DNA from: Candidatus Magnetominusculus sp. LBB02
GTDB lineage: Bacteria > Nitrospirota > Thermodesulfovibrionia > Thermodesulfovibrionales > Magnetobacteriaceae
Length of the DNA: 41,213 nt
Direction of reading: 5' to 3'
Assembly (NCBI GenBank): GCA_022321325.1
Contig: JAKOEO010000032.1
Location: 1 to 41,213 of the forward strand
Part shown: piece after piece, positions 8,278-16,206 of the stretch
Position numbering within the stretch: the first letter of the stretch is position 1
How the letters are laid out: every line of letters begins with the position of its first letter
Program-made: the position numbers and the translations under genes
Notes under the pieces: generated by a model
Database searches by the model: none
What the model saw: the letters and a program-made list of their open reading frames with translations, nothing else
What the model was told of the DNA's origin: nothing

Positions 8278-9433
8278 ATTTCACCTCATACCGGCCCGCA
8301 AGCTCCACCGCTGTCATCGCCCGTTCTATCAGCCCGCCTAACGCCGCCGCGTCCATGTCCTTATATGTATCCAATATCTTGTCCCTAAGTTCGTCAAGTG
8401 ACGATACATCGTTTGTCAGCTTGTTGATTGGATCGAAAAGCCCCGACATGGCTTGATTGGATTGCTCCTGAAGCTGCTCTAAAAACGCGTCTACCGGATG
8501 AGCTGTCGTGTCCGCCGGTAAAGCAGCTTTATTAACGCTTAGAGTGTTGGCGTTGTTGCTTATGCTTGCCATGCTGTCAGTACCACCACTTGCGTATGTC
8601 TTCAGCGTATCCTCTCCCGCCTCCGGCACGGGGATTCCGAAACGCTCGTGTATGTGCTTTATGCCTATATCCAGGAAGCCCATCGCCACTAACGTTGAAT
8701 ACACCTTTGCCGTGGCGTCCAGGGATTCGTTCTCTTCATGGTGAAACTTGAAAAGCGGCGCTGCCGCATTCGGGCCGTAATTAAACAATACCCACGGGCC
8801 TATGATTTGATTTCTTATCGTGCCGGCAAGCGCCTTCGCGTCCGACGACAACAAGTCACGGCGCACCTCGTGTGCCTGGTCATCAGCGCCTAACTTGCCC
8901 GGCGTGCTGTCGGAACTTCCAGCGTGCCCAAGCACGGCCTTGGATATCGCCTTATCAAATACGTCAAGAAACTCACTAAATGATTTCGGGTCTGCCCGCA
9001 GTTTTGACTCCAGCAGCTCTATCGTCGTCGAGGACGATATGACCGCCGCCGCGTCTATTCCCATATTGAACACCGCCTGCTTCAACACCGCTATCTCGTC
9101 CTTGCTTGCCCCGGGTTGATACTTCCCCATGCGCATAGGCGTTGAGAACAGCTCGTTGAATATCAGCCAGTCTTTGATATTGTAGTTTTTGAATATGTAC
9201 GCATAGGAACACGGCCTCAACAGCCCCGCCCGCGGCGTGATTCCCGAACGGCTTCTGTATCTGTGCACCACAAACTTATTCGCTATCAGCTCTTCGCCCC
9301 ACATCGGGGACGCCTGCGTCAGCCCCTGCGACGGGTATGTCGAATAGCGGTCTCTCACAGTGGCAACCGCTATCTCGTCCGTTACCGGTCTGCCGCCTTT
9401 TATCGGCTTGCCAAATCTATCCACTAAAGCCAT
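8258..9433 (-). pseudogene. Mu gp29-like portal protein (DUF935) with internal deletion
   Basis: The portal would form the dodecameric DNA channel of the phage head. The start MALVDRFGKPI and the C-terminal 340 residues (NKFVVHRYRSRSGITPRAGL, YIFKNYNIKDWLIFNE, EVRRDLLSSDAKALAGTIRN) match the DUF935 family. Between residue about 39 (YPSQGLT) and about 43 (the segment leading to GEELIANKF), however, family members carry roughly 150 residues that are absent here. The reading frame stays open across the junction near 9300-9320, so this is an in-frame deletion. The product has 391 residues against about 500 for the family and is unlikely to be a working portal. The ATG at 9433 is preferred over the upstream one at 9466. 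Confidence 0.75.
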
Positions 9434-9530
9434 TAAACCTAAAAAAAAGCAGTTGAAATATGACATAGGGAAAAAATAATATATAAGACAAGGAGTTACA
9501 GCAAAAAAGATAAGAAGGAGTAGTCACCCA

Positions 9531-10000
9531 ATGGGACAAGGGCAAAATAAAGGAGAATTGAAGAGAAATCAAGATATCAGTGTAGACACATATGGAGGAA
9601 AAGTACACGTAGAATAGAATCCCGAAGCGGCGGTAACGCCGTTAGGACAGCTTCCATTTTTCATAAATTTCATAAAGGTAAGCGGCTTGTATGATGCGTT
9701 TATAGAAGAATGCCCGCTTCAGTACGGCAACGCGAATGCGCCGACAAAGGAGGATGTACTGGGTACGTTGTTGTTATCGGTATTAGCGGGTCAGAGACGA
9801 TATTCGCACATAACGGCGATCCGTAGTGATGGAGTAAATCCGGGATTATTAGGGATGACGAAGGTAGTAAGTGAGGACTCAGCGAGGCGTGCGCTGAAGG
9901 GGATGGATGAACAGCAAGGAGTAGAGTGGTTGGAGGCTCAATTATCGAGGGTAACAAGTCCAGCATTGTCTATAGGGCCGTGGATACTGGATGTTGATTC
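9531..10000 (+). pseudogene. IS1380-superfamily transposase, 5' half, nonsense and truncated
   Basis: Translation from ATG 9531 (AAGGAG upstream) gives MGQGQNKGELKRNQDIS and VHVE, then an in-frame TAG at 9615-9617, then NPEAAVTPLGQLPFFINFIK. Family members usually have Trp at the stop, so TGG to TAG is the likely change. The frame continues through VLAGQRRYSHI to WILDVDS, the first catalytic DxD motif, and is cut there by an IS66-type end. The rest of the enzyme is missing. It faces away from the prophage, like the unrelated IS1380-type fragment at 1290-1650. Confidence 0.75.
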
Positions 10001-10050
10001 GTAAGCGTCAAGAAATCCCCATCTTTACAAGAACAAAAGGAGCTGTCATA

Positions 10051-10408
10051 ATGAGCCGAAACAAGGATGTTCATGATGACAAGCAGAGGAAAGCAGGAAT
10101 CAACAGCAAAAGCATCAGTCAGCTATTGGAATGCCCATATAGAGGCATGGCAGGCAAGTGGGAAGACACAAGCGGAGTACTGTCGGCAGTATGAGTTAAA
10201 ACTAAAAGAATTCGCCTATCAGAAGAGGAAATTCGATAAATCCTCGGCAAAGGCAGTATTTCATCCCGTGCGGATAATCGAAGAGAAGGAGATTGAGAAA
10301 TCAAGTCCTTCTCTAAGCCTGAAGATCGGAACGAGTTATTGTATAGAAGTAAGAGAGGGCTTCAACCCGGTTACGCTAAAGCAAATAGTGGAGACGCTGG
10401 ATCGATGA
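10051..10408 (+). pseudogene. tnpA: IS66 TnpA-like protein, frameshifted
   Basis: An ATG at 10051 starts MSRNKDVHDDKQRKAG, the usual TnpA opening. The rest of the protein (YWNAHIEAWQASGKTQAEYC, FAYQKRKF, then the C-terminal IVETLDR) lies in a different frame that is open from 10067. A small frame change around 10090-10110 separates the two. TnpA of IS66 elements is a small accessory DNA-binding protein. The stop overlaps the tnpB start as ATGA, the translational coupling typical of these elements. Confidence 0.7.
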
Positions 10409-10758
10409 TTAATCAAAGCGCGAATGTTCGGGAATATCTGGCTGGGGGCAGCACAGACATGAGAAAATCAATAAACAAGCTGTCGGTGCTTGTAGAGGGG
10501 GCGCTGGAGCTTGATCCATTTTCAGGGTATTTCTTTGCATTCAGCAATCGGAGACGCACCATAGTGAAGATATTATATTGGAACAGAAGCGGATTTTGCT
10601 TGTGGCAGAGGCGCCTTGAGAAGGACAGGTTCAAGTGGCCAGAGACGACAAGTAAGAGTTTTGAGATAGGGATGAGAGAACTAAACTGGCTGCTTGACGG
10701 TCTTGAAATCAATCAGGGCAATGCACATGGGAGGCTTAAATATAGGACGGTGTTATGA
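10405..10758 (+). CDS. tnpB: IS66 family accessory protein TnpB
   Basis: The 117-residue protein matches IS66 Orf2/TnpB throughout: DMRKSINKLSVLVEG, FAFSNRRRTIVKILYWNRSG, and a KDRFKWPE segment. It is the only intact gene of this element. TnpB is needed for transposition of IS66 elements, but its molecular role is not settled. The start at 10405 overlaps the tnpA stop. Without tnpC it cannot mobilise the element. Confidence 0.85.
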   Translation: MINQSANVREYLAGGSTDMRKSINKLSVLVEGALELDPFSGYFFAFSNRRRTIVKILYWNRSGFCLWQRRLEKDRFKWPETTSKSFEIGMRELNWLLDGLEINQGNAHGRLKYRTVL

Positions 10759-10799
10759 AATAAATATTGCATAATAACAGGGAGTTGTGATATGACTGC

Positions 10800-10987
10800 T
10801 TGATAACGGCAGCGACAGAAACGCTGCCTGAAGACGTAGTATCGCTTAAGGAAATAATAGTAACACAGAGACGGGAATATAAGTCTTATGTCTAGATACT
10901 TGAGGAACAGGCACGCCTGCTGAAGGCAAAACTGTTTGTGCGTAAGAGTGAGAAGTCTGAATAATCAGAAGAGCAACTGCAATTATT
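10800..10987 (+). pseudogene. IS66 TnpC N-terminal remnant
   Basis: One frame reads ETLPEDVVSLKEIIVTQRRE, then a stop, then ILEEQARLLKAKLFVRKSEK, another stop, then SEEQLQLF. This is the leucine-zipper-like N-terminus of TnpC, whose family form is LLK.KLFGRKSEK. An ATG at 10792 is followed at once by stops. Similarity ends exactly at 10988, where an IS481-like end begins. Confidence 0.75.
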
Positions 10988-11012
10988 TGTACTGAACAAC
11001 ACTTAATCGTAC
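10988..11012. repeat. 25-bp inverted repeat, copy 2 (orphan IS481-like end)
   Basis: TGTACTGAACAACACTTAAT plus CGTAC is the exact reverse complement of 1254-1278, and the likeness continues about five more bases with one mismatch. No IS481-like transposase follows, because an IS256-type end begins about 10 bp later. It is therefore an orphan terminus cutting tnpC. Confidence 0.85.
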
Positions 11013-11021
11013 AGTCTGAGA

Positions 11022-12544
11022 CTGTTTAACAAACTGTGTCAATCCTAAGAAAGCGAAGGGAAGAGGGGTGGTACTGTGGTATGAGTTTGTATCGTCTGAT
11101 GACTAACGGCTATCCCCACTCGCTCTGAAAGAAAGTAGCCTACACTTAGACGGGCATGTCAAGTTTGCAAAGGAGCAAACTGCTTCACGTTGTTACGCCC
11201 CTGCGGCTGCCTTGCCCTACGTTGCGGCTATATAATAGTTAGAGCGAGGGGGGAAGATGAGCACTCAAGCTCAGGAAAAAGATATTTGGATGAATGACAT
11301 GAGCACATTAGAAGGTTTTGATTTTACTAAGTTTCAGGCAGAGGCAATCAAGCAGTTGAAGTCTGGTAAACCATTAAATGGCAAAGAAGGCGTTCTGACA
11401 CCGCTGATAAAGATGATACTATAGGCCGCGCTTGATGGGGAAATCGAATCGCATCTAAAGGCCGAAGATACCAAAAACAGGCGCAATGGCCGGAGTTCGA
11501 AGACTGGAAGAACTGACCAAAGCGCCTTCGAACTCGAAACCCCGCGGGACAGAAACGGCACCTTCGAACCTGAGATTGTAAAGAAGCAGCAGACTTATCT
11601 TGGTGACGCCCTTGATAATAAGGTCATTGCCCTCTATGGACTTGGTATGAGTTATAGTGATATTTCTAACCACCTTGAGGAACTCTACGGCATAGAGGTA
11701 TCTACCGCCACACTCAGTGCTGTAACCGACAAGATACTGCCGGTAGTGAAGCAGTGGCAAGCAAGGCCGCTTGAGGCCGTGTATCCATTCGTTTGGATGG
11801 ACGCCATTCACTACAAAACAAGAGAGGACGGCAAGGTAGTTCAGACTGCCTCTTACACTATACTCGGTATTAACCATAGGGGGTATAAGGAAGTCCTTGG
11901 CATATACATGTCAGAGGCTGAAGGTGCTAACTTCTGGCTTCAGGTGCTTAGCGACCTTTCTAATCGTGGGGTCAAGGATATTCTAATCGCCTGCATTGAT
12001 GGCCTGAAAGGCTTTCCAGAGGCTATAAACACCATTTTCCCTAACACTGAGATCCAGCTCTGTATTATTCACCAGATACGCAACTCCCTCAGGTATATAG
12101 CCTCGAAAGACCAGAAGGCATTCTTAAAAAGGTCTATCAGGCAGCCACAAAAGCCCTGGCTGAGACCAAGCTCATTGAACTTGATGAGACATGGGGCAAG
12201 AAATATCCCATAGTGATAAAGTCATGGAAGGCCAATTGGGATAACCTCTCCAACTACTTCAAGTACCCGCCGGATATACGCCGGATAATCTACACTACCA
12301 ATGTTATCGAGGGTTTCCACCGCCAGTTACGCAAAGTTACGAAAACCAAAGGGGCCTTTGCCACTGAAAACGCCCTCTTGAAACTGCTATATCTGGCTAT
12401 ACAAAATATCTCGGAGAAATGGACTCAGCCAGCAAGAAACTGGGGTCAAACAATTTCTCAGCTTGCTATTTTCTTCGAAGGGAGGTTAGAATTGGACTTA
12501 GATGTTAAGGGCTAAAATCGGGCCTGACACAGTTTAGTTAACAG
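11022..12544 (+). mobile_element. IS256-family insertion sequence, inactive
   Basis: Imperfect terminal repeats share AAACTGTGTCA: left 11022-11046 (CTGTTTAACAAACTGTGTCA) and right 12521-12544, whose reverse complement starts CTGTTAACTAAACTGTGTCA. A single transposase gene fills the interior. The 11047-11256 stretch before it holds no gene that I can see. I found no matching direct repeat in the flanking bases. It sits against the orphan IS481-like end. Confidence 0.75.
11257..12515 (+). pseudogene. IS256-family transposase, nonsense plus frameshift
   Basis: This is a Transposase_mut (mutator-type DDE) protein. Translation from ATG 11257 gives MSTQAQEKDIWMNDM and LTPLIKMIL, then an in-frame TAG at 11422-11424 where the family normally has Glu. 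It continues through EIESHLKAEDTKNRRNG, VYPFVWMDAIHYK (first catalytic Asp), ILIACIDGLKGFPEAI (second Asp) and CIIHQIRNSLRYI. Near 12120-12135 the frame changes, and the C-terminal part resumes in the other frame: DIRRIIYTTNVIEGFHRQLR with the last catalytic Glu. Two disabling changes in an otherwise full-length gene indicate fairly recent decay. Confidence 0.85.
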
Positions 12545-12578
12545 AACCGCTGTGGGTGAGAACCTGCTTATATGATTG

Positions 12579-14480
12579 CTACTTTGTCTTATATATCCTA
12601 TAGTTTTCCCCCTGACAGGTCTCGTCATAGACCGTTTTAAATCGCGTCAGGGCGTCTTCTTTGATTGTAAACGCACCTCTTTCATAGCGGCTTAGGACGA
12701 TATAGTCTATGTTGTATTTCATTATTAAATCGTGGCCGCCGGTTGTGAATATCTTCTTAATGTTTTCACGCCTGTCTGGCTTGTCGTAGCCCGTCTCCCA
12801 GTTATATGCCCCATCTACAACCGCCCGTCCCGTAAGCGGAGCGATAAAGTGAACAACGCTGTTTGACGTAAGAAACACGGCGTCTGCCGCCGTATTGACT
12901 TTTATCCAATCTGCCACTTTCTTATCGCATGCGCTGAACAGCTCCACAGGCTGCCTGCTAAAGACTGTATATGTTTCCACTAAAAGTGGCGCAACCCCGC
13001 AAAACAGGACAAGACCGACTACGGCGGCCTTTGCAGCCACGCCCCTCTTTGTGAAAAAATGCCACGTTACGCTGCCCATAAAAATGGACAGGCACAGCGT
13101 AAGATATAAGAAAAACTTGTTGCTGTCGCCCCAGTTTGGCGTAAAGCGATAAACGTTTATGGTTATGAAAAAAATGACATTAATAATTATGAATACCATG
13201 AGAAAGATATTCTTACTTCCCGATATGTAAGAAAAATCCCTGTTTTTCTTGAAATAATAACAGGCGGCTGCCGTACCGAAAATAAGCGGCGTCCCAGCCG
13301 CCCTTATCCAGAACAATACCCTTGCAATTATTGCCGAGTTCAGGACAGACATCTGCGTAAGGCCCCCGCCAAGTCTATGTACGTCAAATCCCGAATAATA
13401 CGCGCTCCTCTGCCCAGACATCAGCATTAATATCTGAGTTACGCCAACTAAGACAGGAAGCAGCGCTGTAAGAGCCATTTTTCTCTCCGCGCATATATAA
13501 AAAGCAGAAAGACACAGCACAGGGGCAATGACAAGAAAGCTGTGCACATGAAACAGGGGCAGCAGTCCCGTAAACACTGCGGCAATGAAGAGTTTTTGCA
13601 GGTCAATCTCTGACTGCCTGACAAGCGTATCGTACGCAGAGGACAGGATTATCAGCGACATGGGAAAGCCAAAAAGAAACGGCCTTTGAGGCTGAAAATA
13701 ATTTATCAGTATATCCAGAAAGTTCATAAAATAATATAACATCTGCTCTTTGACGGCCACCCACGATAAGATATGAAAGACCGTCCCCGGGGCGGGGCTT
13801 CCTGCCGCGGCAAATAGAATATTAAAGCAGCCCGTATGCCCGCCGACAAAAAACAAGGTGGACAATAACGCCGCCCCCTCTTTTTCCACAATGGTCATAT
13901 AAAAGTGGTAGAGCAGCGTTGCCAGCGCAAAGCTATAGAGTACCTGCGGGATTACTACCGACAGGTAAAGGCTAAGCCCGCCCATGTGCAATATAGATGA
14001 GTGGAAATTCACAAGGTAGTGGTAGCGCAGCGCCTCTGTCGCACACTGTGGATTCAGGGGCGGAAATGCCATATTGTTGACAAACGATGAGACCATAGAC
14101 ATGTGATAGGACATGTCGCAGTTGTTTCCTAAATAGGACATGCCGCCGTCATTAGCCTCCCTAAGACCAAATACAAACAGAGGCATCACTAAGACCATCG
14201 CCACGGCATGGGCGGGGGCAATCCCAAACGCCGCGCCTTTGAAGGTCAGCCTGTTCTGATAATTAAGGACAAAGACGCCTATGGCGGCAACGCTTAGGAC
14301 AATGGCCTTAAGATTAAAACCAATCAGATAGGAAAGCGTAAACGTCAGCCATGTACAAAGCAGGGCGCCAATGATTATGGCAAAGGCAAGCCTTACCCAA
14401 AAGTTGTTTGAAAAGGCAAGGTTGCGCTCAACTATCAGCCCCGCCAAAATGGAAAATATCAGAAACGCCGCCCATGCCAT
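12579..14480 (-). CDS. GT-C-type polytopic membrane glycosyltransferase (putative)
   Basis: A 633-residue integral membrane protein with about 12 hydrophobic spans and a short soluble C-terminal domain (about 515-633). A luminal-type loop after the third or fourth span reads SYLGNNCDMSYHMSMV. It is followed by FPPLNPQCATEALRYHYLVN, similar to the PP..P...YYY-type segment of several GT-C membrane families. Such enzymes transfer sugars from polyprenyl-phosphate donors on the outer face of the cytoplasmic membrane. It is the last gene of the five-gene operon, 28 bp after the other GT-C gene. The exact family and acceptor are unknown. Its 3' end lies 35 bp from the IS256 element. Confidence 0.65.
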   Translation of the reverse strand: MAWAAFLIFSILAGLIVERNLAFSNNFWVRLAFAIIIGALLCTWLTFTLSYLIGFNLKAIVLSVAAIGVFVLNYQNRLTFKGAAFGIAPAHAVAMVLVMPLFVFGLREANDGGMSYLGNNCDMSYHMSMVSSFVNNMAFPPLNPQCATEALRYHYLVNFHSSILHMGGLSLYLSVVIPQVLYSFALATLLYHFYMTIVEKEGAALLSTLFFVGGHTGCFNILFAAAGSPAPGTVFHILSWVAVKEQMLYYFMNFLDILINYFQPQRPFLFGFPMSLIILSSAYDTLVRQSEIDLQKLFIAAVFTGLLPLFHVHSFLVIAPVLCLSAFYICAERKMALTALLPVLVGVTQILMLMSGQRSAYYSGFDVHRLGGGLTQMSVLNSAIIARVLFWIRAAGTPLIFGTAAACYYFKKNRDFSYISGSKNIFLMVFIIINVIFFITINVYRFTPNWGDSNKFFLYLTLCLSIFMGSVTWHFFTKRGVAAKAAVVGLVLFCGVAPLLVETYTVFSRQPVELFSACDKKVADWIKVNTAADAVFLTSNSVVHFIAPLTGRAVVDGAYNWETGYDKPDRRENIKKIFTTGGHDLIMKYNIDYIVLSRYERGAFTIKEDALTRFKTVYDETCQGENYRIYKTK

Positions 14481-14508
14481 GTGATGTTACCTGTTTGCCA
14501 TACGCCGG

Positions 14509-16206
14509 CTATTTCCTCTTTACCCTGTAGAGGGCGAATATCTTGTTTTGTTCTGTATGGTACGCTATCTGCTGGCAGTCGTACACGCTGCACATGTCCT
14601 GACAGAATTTCTTTTGAACGGGGTTGTCCACATTGCACCAGTAGTTGTAGTGGAAATATACGTTTTGGCCGTAGCGGTCAAAGAAATAGTTCATTCGGTT
14701 AAGATTATAGGTCAGCGTTGAGGTCTGGGCGGCATTTGCTCCCCATATCAGAAACATGCTGGGATTGTGCGTAAGGATTACTGAGTTTTCCATGTCTACC
14801 ATGGCGAGCATTTTCTTTGCCTCTCTGTAGTCTGCCCTGCACTCCCATGCCTCCTCGCCCTCCGCCCTGACATAGGGCAGAGATGATGAGTAGATAATAA
14901 ACAGGATAATTGCCGCCGCCGCGGTTGTATATTTAGTGGAAGGGGCGGCGGTCAATAATCTGAATAAACCAAGCCCGGCTAACAAGGCAAGCGGCATGTA
15001 TGATACCACAGAGTAGCGCACATCCTGCCCGTAGTCATAGCTTCCGGCGTAGAACGTGAGAAACACGCCCCAAAACAATAAAAACCACACTGAAACTATC
15101 AGCCGTTCCTTTAATAATGTCTTTTTACAGGCAATTCCACAGACAGCCAACACGGTAAACATCATCGGGAATCTCTTGTTGTTCAGATAGAACATGCCAT
15201 TGCTCTTTAGATTATTAAGCATAAAGGACAGCGACATCTTATCGCCGCTTGCCCCCCAGCTATCCCCTCTTACCGTATATAAGTGCAGCATGTGGACAAG
15301 CACTAACGCAAGCGCTATCAGCATAAACAAATAAAACTCCCCGGACTTGAGAATTTTCCAGTCATAAAGCGCTATCGCCATAAGCAGCACAGGAATTATC
15401 AGCACTGACTCAAACCTGAACTGTAGGGAAAATGGCAGCGCAACAGAAAACAAAAATAGAGCCGCTCTGTCCCTTTCTTTAAGATAATGGAGCAGCGACA
15501 GAAGCGTTACTGCCGTAAATAAGGCCGTTGAAGGCTCAACGGCGGTCGTATTGCCCCACATAATGTTATGCGGGATGAGCGCATATATCGTCGAGGAAAA
15601 CAAGGCAGCCCGAATATCCTTAAACAGGTAGCGGCCTATGAGAAATGCGGTAAAGGCTGACAGGCAGAAAAACAGATTATTAAGCAGAAAGCCCATCGTC
15701 TCAGAACTTCCGGCAAGCCTGAACATCAGGCCAAGCATAAACGGGTATGCATAGGGCTGCTTGTTAAACTCGTCCGTTGTGCACTTATAGACCCCGTAGG
15801 TATTGTCGCCGTCGTTACACATGCTTGCCTTGCCAAGATAGGCGATATTCTGCCCAATGTTCAGATATATGTTCTCGTCATAAAATATCCTGTGCACACG
15901 CGGGGCAATAAAGCAGGAGCTGATAAGGGCAAACAACAAAATGGCTGAAAGGTAATACTTATGCCGCTTTTCCATTGTGGTAAATACTGAAAAAAGGCTC
16001 CTGTAATTAACCGCAAAGGCAATAGCAATCAGGACGAAATTGACCTCAAGCCAAATGGGAATCATCTGAATGAGACGCACCCTGGCATTGTCGGCGTCAA
16101 ATCTGGTCATATAAAAGGCAAAGGCCGCCATGGCGGCAACCCCCGACAACGCCGCCGCTATCCAGAGCGTTTTTGCCTGTTTATCAGGTTGTTTAGCGGT
16201 AGTCAT
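14509..16206 (-). CDS. GT-C glycosyltransferase, ArnT/PMT-like
   Basis: A 565-residue protein with an N-terminal cytoplasmic stretch and about 11-12 membrane spans. The first large external loop contains IFYDENIYLNIGQNIA, an Asp-Glu pair (D110-E111) in the position of the catalytic acidic pair of GT39/GT83-type enzymes (protein mannosyltransferases, ArnT). Later segments include GRYLFKDIRAALFSSTIYAL and IPHNIMWGNTTAVEPS. Several Cys in external loops (SMCNDG, VYKCTTDE, YNYWCN, CQDMCSVYDCQQ) suggest disulfides. It overlaps the carbamoyltransferase stop by four bases (ATGA), so the two are translationally coupled. Likely donor: the polyprenyl-phosphate sugar made by the GT2 of this operon. Confidence 0.72.
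   Translation of the reverse strand: MTTAKQPDKQAKTLWIAAALSGVAAMAAFAFYMTRFDADNARVRLIQMIPIWLEVNFVLIAIAFAVNYRSLFSVFTTMEKRHKYYLSAILLFALISSCFIAPRVHRIFYDENIYLNIGQNIAYLGKASMCNDGDNTYGVYKCTTDEFNKQPYAYPFMLGLMFRLAGSSETMGFLLNNLFFCLSAFTAFLIGRYLFKDIRAALFSSTIYALIPHNIMWGNTTAVEPSTALFTAVTLLSLLHYLKERDRAALFLFSVALPFSLQFRFESVLIIPVLLMAIALYDWKILKSGEFYLFMLIALALVLVHMLHLYTVRGDSWGASGDKMSLSFMLNNLKSNGMFYLNNKRFPMMFTVLAVCGIACKKTLLKERLIVSVWFLLFWGVFLTFYAGSYDYGQDVRYSVVSYMPLALLAGLGLFRLLTAAPSTKYTTAAAAIILFIIYSSSLPYVRAEGEEAWECRADYREAKKMLAMVDMENSVILTHNPSMFLIWGANAAQTSTLTYNLNRMNYFFDRYGQNVYFHYNYWCNVDNPVQKKFCQDMCSVYDCQQIAYHTEQNKIFALYRVKRK

Larger units (their letters stand above)
1748..9433 (-). mobile_element. Mu-like prophage remnant (head and early tail genes)
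   Basis: Eleven co-directional minus-strand genes follow the Mu-like head order: portal, MuF, gpG, gpI, decoration protein, gpT, DUF1320 and DUF1834. A lysozyme, a tail tube and a tail-chaperone gene follow. Terminase, transposase (MuA/MuB), repressor, tape-measure and baseplate genes are absent, so both ends have been lost. IS1380-type fragments flank it on both sides. The genes are packed with short overlaps, as in a late operon. No sheath gene is seen, which fits a siphovirus-type tail like the transposable phages D3112 and B3 rather than Mu itself. The remnant cannot make virions alone. Confidence 0.85.
10001..10987 (+). mobile_element. IS66-family element, 3'-truncated
   Basis: The left end is precise: GTAAGCGTCAAGAAATCCCC starts at 10001, and GTAAGCG is the canonical IS66-family terminus. 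It interrupts the IS1380-type transposase right after its DxD codons. The tnpA, tnpB and tnpC remnants follow in the standard order. The right part, including most of tnpC and the right terminus, is missing because an IS481-like end begins at 10988. Confidence 0.8.

Noticed and set aside
1254-11012. Functional composite transposon bounded by the 25-bp inverted repeats
   Set aside because: The right copy is an orphan end without its element, the left transposase is dead, and no target duplication was seen.
1-12545. Active prophage or anti-phage defence island
   Set aside because: No integrase, MuA, terminase or tape-measure gene remains, and I recognise no defence genes; nearly all IS genes are broken.
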